From positions 1 through 8,307 of the forward strand of contig CAIYFP010000281.1 in assembly GCA_903925515.1 (NCBI GenBank): a DNA stretch of 8,307 bases. Reading direction: 5' to 3'. The stretch is from an uncultured Verrucomicrobiota bacterium. GTDB lineage: Bacteria > Verrucomicrobiota > Verrucomicrobiia > Limisphaerales > UBA9464. A program made the position numbers and the translations under genes. The notes under the pieces are model-generated. The model did not search any database. It saw only the letters and a program-made list of their open reading frames with translations, and was not told where the DNA came from. Below are positions 5,501-8,307 of the stretch, one piece after another (positions within the stretch are counted from its first letter, which is position 1; each line of letters begins with the position of its first letter).

Positions 5501-8307
5501 GTTGTTGAACAGGTCCGTCACCCGCTGGTTGAACGGGTTGATCCCCGCCAACACCCGCTTGATCCATCCCTCCGCCAACGCCGGCTCCGTCCATTCAGAC
5601 CAGTCCTCGTTGGCCGGATCCTCCTTGTACAACGGATGCGCCGGCGACACCGGCCGGTAACGCATGACGACATAGTTGTCGCCCAACGCCTGGATGCCCG
5701 CCCCACCAATCACCTGGCGCGGCTGGTCCGTCCCCACCGCCGACAACGAAAGGTACCGCGACATCGTCGCATCCGGCTCGGGCGGGAACCCGTCCACCGG
5801 CGCGGCGATCTTCCATTCGTATTCAAACTCCCCATGGCGCCCGGCCATGTCGCCCGTGTATTGGAAGGTCACGAGCTCGCTCAGCGGATTCGCCGAGGGA
5901 ATCACCTTCACCTCGCCCCGATTCAGCCCGCCGCCCACCCGGAAGATGTGCATGGCCACCGGGTCGCCATCCTGCGTGCGGTCCGTGCCACTCGCCTCCA
6001 GCAAGGTCACATAGCCCGACCCCGGACCGGTTGCGCTCAACGCATAGCTATCGACCGGCGTATTGGCATTCCTGACCTCCGCCAATTCGCCCACCCCAAT
6101 GCTCACCGTCTGGCTGGCATTCGGGATGTACGTGCCCGGCACCTGCGGGTTCTCCACGAAGGTCTCCACATCCGTCGCCAACGCATCCACAAGCCGTTCC
6201 CAAGTGGCGCGACCGTCCACGTCGCCCTCCGGGCACAAGGCCTTCACGGCCGCAAGGTCGCTTCCCCTGAGCACGTTCAGCATTAGGTAACTCTCGCCCA
6301 GGACCTCCTGCTTGTACTCGCCCACCAAGACCAAGGCTCCCTTGGCCCCGCGGTTGGGATCGATGTACAACCGATTGCCCAGGTGCGGAGGCAGGTTCGG
6401 GAAATAATACTTCCCTTGATACAGGGTCCGGTACACCCCGGCCGGCACGTCCGAGGGCGCCGGTGCGTTCCCCGTGAAGAACTCCGCGATGTCCGCAAAC
6501 TTCGCCCGGGTTGCATCATGAAGTACCACGCTCGGCCGTGCCGAACGGAGGTCGTTGCCAATGCTTTGTTGGTAGAGCACGTGCGCCGTCTTGAAATCCT
6601 TGACCCCGGGTAATCCCTGCTTCGGGGTCATCAGCGTCGCCGCGAACGGCAACGTGGCCACCGGCCTCGCGCTATCGGCCGGGTCACGCTCGGGCCAGAA
6701 GGGTCGATACACGATGTCCAACGACGCCGTAGCCGCAGACGCAGGGTCTCCCACGTATTGGCCCGTGACGGGATCCTGCGGCCTCAGGTACGGAACAATG
6801 CTTCCCGCGGCCGGCGGCTTCGCGATGCCCGGCCACGCAAACGAGGCATCGGTCTTGTAATAGTACCGCATCGTGAAGCTGTTGGTCCCATTGGGGGACA
6901 ACGCGAGGAACGGTGCCCGGTCCTTGAAGGTCACCACGGAACCTGTGTAGCGATTGGTGCTGGTCACCTGCAACGGGCCCTGCACCGACGCCACCCCGGA
7001 GGCTAGCACCTGCAACGAGATCTGGTTGGTGACCGACGAACCGTCGTACAAGTCCCGAACCACATAGGTCACCGGGTAGGTTCCGGGGCTGCCCAAAGGC
7101 GGCGTGCCCGCCATCCCAAGGCCCGATGCCGTGACCCAGCCCGGGCCTGCGGTCACGTTCAGCGACAAAAACTCGTCCTGGCGGGACGCATGGATGCCGA
7201 CGCGAAATGCCTCGTCCACCACCACCGTCGCGGATGCCAACGGCATAATGTCGCCGGTCTCCGCTTGATACGTCCCGGCCTTGAGCACCGGCAACCCTGC
7301 ATGCGGGCCGCGATACAACCAAGTGTCCTGGTGCCGGTCTTGGAACGTGAACCGTTGGTAATGCCCAAAGTCGCCGCCCCCATCCGAGGCCAGCCAGCCC
7401 CCGGGCAGGTTTTGCTCCGGTTGCACCGGCTCGTGATTCAGGCTGACCATGGCATCTCCCGTGCCCGTCGTGGGCTTTTGGAGGAACATCAGCGGAGGCG
7501 GCGGCTGCAAGAGGCGCCCGGCGGGCACCACGTAGTCGAACACCCAGCCGACCTCCGGCTTCTCCCGGAGCACCTGGTACACCGCCATCGAGGGACGGCC
7601 GTCCATCGCCTCGTAGGAGACAAGCACATACGGATGCGAGGAGTACTCGTTGCCGACGTGCGTCATGACGTTGAGGTCATCACGAGTGGCGTAAGGAATG
7701 CCGGCGCTCATCACCGCATGCTCCTCGTTCGGGTTGTACCCAGGCTTCGCGGGATCGTTCTGGAAATAGATCCTGCCCGCGGCCTCCACGACGCGCGCAT
7801 CCGTCCCGCCCAGCTTGCTCGCCAAAACGATTTCACGCGCCGCCGTCGGCCATTCCAAGGCATAACGCCCCACGGCGGACGGCCATAGCACCTCGGCAAA
7901 TCCATTCTCCGTGTTTCCCGCGTTCAAGCCAGCCCGGCTGGCGCCCTTCCGAAACCACCAAACCTCCAGCGTGTTGCGCCCTGGGATGGCATTCACGGGA
8001 ATGATCGCCCCACGCGATGCCTCCTCGAATCCGACCACAAACGGGTCCTGGTACGCCTCGATGTCAAACGTGTCGCCGGCCTTGAGATTCACGAATCCCG
8101 CAACGTAGGCATCGCCTTCGCCCGAGCCCAACTCGCCGGCGGGGGGGGCAATTCGATCGCCCACCACCGCCACCTCGTTCACCACCCGGGGGGCCAGAAG
8201 CGGGTTGGAACATTCCAGGGTCTGCCCGTTCCATGCCTTAAGGCTCCCCGCCACGGGGTTCCCGATGAAATTAGTGTCCCGAAGGTTCGGAACATGCCAC
8301 GAGAACA
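1895..8307 (-). CDS. Giant TcA-like (Tc toxin A-subunit-like) surface or secreted protein, 5'-truncated by window edge
   Basis: The frame is open from the right edge to a TAG stop at 1897-1895, with 2137 complete codons. The first start-like codon is a GTG at 8254, but the frame stays open through 8255-8307 (reading FSWHVPNLRDTNFIGNP), so the true start and any signal peptide lie outside. Residues below are counted from that GTG. About 1-1000 is beta-rich, with an Ig-like domain at 361-418 and a NPNEEHA motif at 174-180. A single EF-hand/dockerin-like loop (D1086, D1090, G1091, I1093, D1097) follows. Residues 1315-1770 are mostly long helices with a Gly/Ala-rich turn near 1595-1613; 1890-2119 is beta-rich. 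The order and motifs of the last 800 residues resemble the pore-forming and TcB-binding parts of TcA, which makes the pentameric translocation channel in Tc toxins. I saw only four cysteines, as is common for exported proteins. It is the first gene in view of a three-gene minus-strand run. The gene is certain; TcA relationship about 0.6; a toxin role is only inferred. A structural adhesin using the same fold is the alternative. Confidence 0.93.
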   Translation of the reverse strand, partial: FSWHVPNLRDTNFIGNPVAGSLKAWNGQTLECSNPLLAPRVVNEVAVVGDRIAPPAGELGSGEGDAYVAGFVNLKAGDTFDIEAYQDPFVVGFEEASRGAIIPVNAIPGRNTLEVWWFRKGASRAGLNAGNTENGFAEVLWPSAVGRYALEWPTAAREIVLASKLGGTDARVVEAAGRIYFQNDPAKPGYNPNEEHAVMSAGIPYATRDDLNVMTHVGNEYSSHPYVLVSYEAMDGRPSMAVYQVLREKPEVGWVFDYVVPAGRLLQPPPPLMFLQKPTTGTGDAMVSLNHEPVQPEQNLPGGWLASDGGGDFGHYQRFTFQDRHQDTWLYRGPHAGLPVLKAGTYQAETGDIMPLASATVVVDEAFRVGIHASRQDEFLSLNVTAGPGWVTASGLGMAGTPPLGSPGTYPVTYVVRDLYDGSSVTNQISLQVLASGVASVQGPLQVTSTNRYTGSVVTFKDRAPFLALSPNGTNSFTMRYYYKTDASFAWPGIAKPPAAGSIVPYLRPQDPVTGQYVGDPASAATASLDIVYRPFWPERDPADSARPVATLPFAATLMTPKQGLPGVKDFKTAHVLYQQSIGNDLRSARPSVVLHDATRAKFADIAEFFTGNAPAPSDVPAGVYRTLYQGKYYFPNLPPHLGNRLYIDPNRGAKGALVLVGEYKQEVLGESYLMLNVLRGSDLAAVKALCPEGDVDGRATWERLVDALATDVETFVENPQVPGTYIPNASQTVSIGVGELAEVRNANTPVDSYALSATGPGSGYVTLLEASGTDRTQDGDPVAMHIFRVGGGLNRGEVKVIPSANPLSELVTFQYTGDMAGRHGEFEYEWKIAAPVDGFPPEPDATMSRYLSLSAVGTDQPRQVIGGAGIQALGDNYVVMRYRPVSPAHPLYKEDPANEDWSEWTEPALAEGWIKRVLAGINPFNQRVTDLFNNKVNTDVSILTQAGKRWEGDVAFNLDTINNYGLIEIYETVLRRGRMLSIESGYNYGPANDALLLAAGYLSDLYMMVGNEAWADAANPTIGIGTADKTYGDVATALFAFKGQVPTLLEEELGLLRGRDDFLMPGVEVTPVYNRMIWNYTRGIDSGEVIYALNYNIKEKADGTPDGVINAEDAAWMFPQGHGDAYGHYLTALKGYYSLLMNDYFDWVPRIEAVNVLGKPVSVDYQDERKFAKAASAWVRAAQQVFELTWRKDFASVKQSGWGHLSETRENTRRTYTDSATGSTRNSVRRWGADHWATRAGQGNYLNWLAGNAILPAVDPDPTHEGIQKVDRTTVPELREMAETARALETAMDNCEGGLSVLGISESGMAMDLNPNAVVGQEGGTHFEQVYERSVRALGNAVGAFNEAKDVTQLMRSEQDSLTELQAQIARQELAYENRLIELYGTPYPDDIGPGKLYKQGYAGPDLVHFSFVDLPEVDFPGTWNYGYYTSFDVELRDVPSDWGSKLYKDMNFTGILPSDANPVLIDGHARNGIMVKPSPTRKGFSSYHLVLDIGPHGFAMKPRTWQSRRASPGRIQQAISERISAHERLRQEIYLMSADIASIDKNIAVFKAANAGYNRVRSIKTGIYNSERVLEKAEFAGEIMSMFEEDVIDMLEKVADGAAEALPRAFIAGVASGGDLTSAARGGLKALGVTTETVKKGVKLAREIVLKSLKLATDSAKAYKEFHLIDPIERETALYEAVNGLIGAIEANQVRYSTINLLLREYDDSQRALQSLLAEGDRVQAEREVFRRQTASVVQGYRTRDAAFRVFRNEKLERYKTMFDLASRYALLAANAYDYETGLLGTSAGRDFVRGITSSRALGVIRNGQPQFAGSSTGDPGISSSLAEMKADWDVLRGRLGFNNPDAYGTTASLRMGNYRIEPGANGDAAWKDVLSKAYRADLLADADIRRHCMQVDRGDGLPVPGLVIQFQTTIEEGLNLFGQPYGAGDKRFSPSSFATKIFGMGVALEGYRGMDMPVSNGGTGGTTPTDPDSWFLDPLALGGSPYVYLIPVGVDFMRSPPLGDAGGVRSWAVEDLAIPMPFNIGASEYATKKLYQSADSLSEPMFEIRKHQSFRPVPTAAVFSPNLYTANGTLQRSQYTNNRLVGRSVWNSQWKLVIPGHTLLANPQEGLDRFLQTVRDINLHFVTYSYSGN
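2945..4312 (-). other. Long-helix region resembling the TcA pore-forming and stalk helices
   Basis: This codes residues 1315-1770 of the giant protein. Helix 1 is about 1315-1369 (VRALGNAVGAF, then LMRSEQDSLTELQAQIARQE). A non-helical insertion follows (1371-1498). Helices then run from 1499 to about 1590, a Gly/Ala-rich turn IAGVASGGDLTSAARGG lies at 1596-1612, and helices return from 1618 to 1770, ending with YKTMFDLASRY and ANAYDYE. In TcA a comparable order (helix with LG.AL ... LALLRS, hydrophobic Gly/Ala-rich tip, helix ending with YDLA.RA..AY.FE) builds the translocation channel. Coiled-coil surface stalks without pore activity would look similar in primary sequence. Confidence 0.5.
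4964..4999 (-). other. Single EF-hand/dockerin-like calcium loop in the giant protein
   Basis: Residues 1086-1097, DGTPDGVINAED, match the 12-residue loop with D1, T3, D5, G6, I8, N9, E11 and D12. A flanking Lys/Glu helix precedes it. A lone loop can be a chance match, but the spacing is complete. Confidence 0.35.
7001..7174 (-). other. Ig-like (putative-Ig/cadherin-type) domain in the giant protein
   Basis: Residues 361-418 read EFLSLNVTAG, then WVTASGLGMAGTPPLGSPGT, then YPVTYVVRDLYDGSSV and NQISLQV. The pattern of hydrophobic strand, SG.GM.GTP turn, GTY.V...V.D and closing strand is that of bacterial putative-Ig repeats common in secreted adhesins. Only one clear copy is in view. Confidence 0.6.

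Noticed and set aside
2528..6286. A 1252-codon plus-strand open frame antisense to the giant gene
   Set aside because: It is in codon register with the minus-strand gene, so it stays open simply because that gene avoids TTA, CTA and TCA over this stretch; it closes exactly at a CTA leucine codon (6286-6284). The product is Arg/His/Pro-rich without domain-like patterns, and begins with TTG.
8252..8254. GTG at 8254 as the true start of the giant gene
   Set aside because: The frame remains open with protein-like sequence to the window edge, there is no convincing Shine-Dalgarno before the GTG, and no signal peptide follows it.

Overview
The window is GC-rich and coded almost entirely on the minus strand. 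It holds three closely spaced genes that read right to left and look like one transcription unit: a giant gene (8307 to 1895, its 5' end cut off by the window edge), a 294-residue secreted protein (1861 to 977) and a 277-residue secreted protein (969 to 136). The gaps are 33 and 7 bases. The two small proteins carry modules I associate with Verrucomicrobiota exoproteins: DADGDGMPDAWE-type calcium repeats followed by GDGISN.REYLAGT, a tandem-95/cadherin-like NDTDADGD domain, and a C-terminal G..GR.Y.V ... R.(F/Y)RV module. A Verrucomicrobiota chromosome or metagenomic contig is therefore the best guess, by inference from protein style only.

The main interest is the giant protein, with at least 2137 residues in view. 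Its N-terminal half is beta-rich and includes one recognisable Ig-like domain. From about residue 1315 (numbered from the GTG at 8254) it follows a layout I recognise from the C-terminal part of TcA subunits of Tc (toxin complex) toxins. In order: a helix with an R.LG.A ... LMRS motif, further long helices with a Gly/Ala-rich turn between them, a helix with a Y..MFDLA......AY.YE pattern, and a beta-rich C-terminus ending W.L.IP ... VRDI.L.F.TYS, which resembles the end of the TcA TcB-binding domain. The match is made from memory and needs a profile or structure search. If it holds, this is an unusual TcA-like protein: it has Ig-like domains, a beta-rich insertion in the helical part, two small calcium-repeat exoproteins downstream, and no TcB/TcC (RHS) partner in view.

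Layout: 1-135 is a short region downstream of the operon with an imperfect direct repeat flanking a GC-rich hairpin; 136-969 is the tandem-95 protein; 977-1861 is the carboxypeptidase-regulatory-like plus calcium-repeat protein; 1895-8307 is the giant protein. No promoter is visible, because the operon's 5' end lies beyond 8307. There are no RNA genes, CRISPR arrays or insertion sequences that I can support. The long plus-strand open frames are antisense shadows.
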